A stretch of 5,639 nt of DNA from Halovivax sp. (GTDB lineage Archaea; Halobacteriota; Halobacteria; Halobacteriales; Natrialbaceae), in assembly GCA_007119345.1 (NCBI GenBank), contig SKPV01000041.1, forward strand, positions 1 through 5,639, written 5' to 3'. The notes beneath the pieces were generated by a model. That model had not been told where the DNA came from. It did no database searches and was given only the letters and a program-made list of their open reading frames with translations. Positions 5,229 to 5,639 of the stretch are shown in pieces (within the stretch, counting starts at the first letter, position 1; every line of letters begins with the position of its first letter). A program made the translations under genes and the position numbers.

Positions 5229-5639
5229 TGACCTACGAAGAGGTACCCGAGGCCCTGCAGACCGCGGCCGATCCCGACCGGCCGCGCGGGATCCTCACGC
5301 CCTCCGATCGCGACTTCCTCCTCGGTCGAAAGACCGATTACACCGAGCACTCGAAAAAGCAGAAGCGAAACCGGATCCGTCGCCGGGTTCGCAACGCCGT
5401 CCTCGACTTTTCCATCCTCTTCGAGTACCTCGAGGAGCGCGACCGGAAGACGGTGTTCGACCCCGACGACGAGGATCGCGACGCCTACACCAGGGGGATC
5501 ACCGACACGCTGGCTTTTCTCCACCTCGGCACGATGGGCTACTACACGCCGTTCAAGGACATGCTCGCCGAGGGCGTCGGCAAGGGCGAACAGCGCCTCG
5601 CCGGCTCCGAGTACCGCATGGTGAACGTCGAGTTCAACG
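5228..5639 (+). CDS. Haloarchaeal protein of unknown function, 3'-truncated by window edge
   Basis: ATG at 5228 opens a frame that stays open to the window end; 137 residues are visible. Codon use and acidity fit a real haloarchaeal gene. The product opens with a short acidic segment, then ADPDRPRGILTPSDRDFLLG (14-33). Next is a very basic stretch with nine Lys/Arg among residues 43-55, then a helical segment LDFSILFEYLEERDRKTVF, an acidic DPDDEDRD loop, and a more hydrophobic part (about 91-117). The LTPSDRDFLLG...RRRVRNAVLDF pattern reminds me of hypothetical proteins common in haloarchaea, but I cannot name a defined domain. No signal peptide, membrane helix or catalytic motif is seen. The basic patch could contact nucleic acid or a partner protein (inference only). 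It has its own promoter-like box and is 269 bases from the amidohydrolase gene. Confidence 0.8.
   Translation, partial: MTYEEVPEALQTAADPDRPRGILTPSDRDFLLGRKTDYTEHSKKQKRNRIRRRVRNAVLDFSILFEYLEERDRKTVFDPDDEDRDAYTRGITDTLAFLHLGTMGYYTPFKDMLAEGVGKGEQRLAGSEYRMVNVEFN

Overview
The window looks like chromosome from a halophilic archaeon (class Halobacteria). The signs are high G+C with G/C-rich third codon positions, proteins rich in Asp and Glu, no Shine-Dalgarno sequence before the internal starts, and AT-rich TATA-like boxes about 26-28 bases before start codons, as expected for leaderless haloarchaeal mRNAs. No rRNA, tRNA, CRISPR array or insertion sequence is visible. All well-supported genes are on the plus strand.

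Layout: (1) Positions 1-1491 hold the 3' part of a gene for a tetratricopeptide-repeat (TPR) protein. Eleven 40-residue units (one of 39) follow each other almost without length variation, and the array clearly continues upstream of the window. (2) Positions 1492-1975 are a GC-rich gap without a convincing gene. Its last 80 bases hold a perfect 7-1-7 palindrome, a repeated GTTTACG heptamer and a TATA-like box. (3) Positions 1976-3346 encode a class III PLP-dependent aminotransferase resembling diaminobutyrate/ornithine aminotransferases and their archaeal racemase relatives. (4) Positions 3347-3659 are a gap with a doubtful minus-strand ORF and an AT-rich promoter containing a tandem CAATTAT repeat. 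(5) Positions 3660-4958 encode an M20D metallo-amidohydrolase that matches bacterial AbgA (p-aminobenzoyl-glutamate hydrolase subunit A) closely, with all metal ligands present. A GC hairpin follows its stop. (6) Positions 4959-5227 are intergenic. (7) A conserved-looking haloarchaeal protein of unknown function starts at 5228 and runs off the end.

How they may work together: the hydrolase would release a free amino acid or amine from an N-acyl or N-aroyl conjugate, and the aminotransferase could then deaminate or epimerise an amino acid. That would make a short scavenging route, but the link rests only on adjacency. The two genes are 313 bases apart and each has its own promoter-like element, so they are probably separate transcription units. 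The TPR protein and the terminal unknown have no visible functional tie to them. I see no clear-cut new multi-gene system. The observations most worth checking are the nearly indel-free TPR array and what lies upstream of it, the palindromic putative operator with motif echoes elsewhere in the window, and the AbgA-like enzyme without an AbgB partner.
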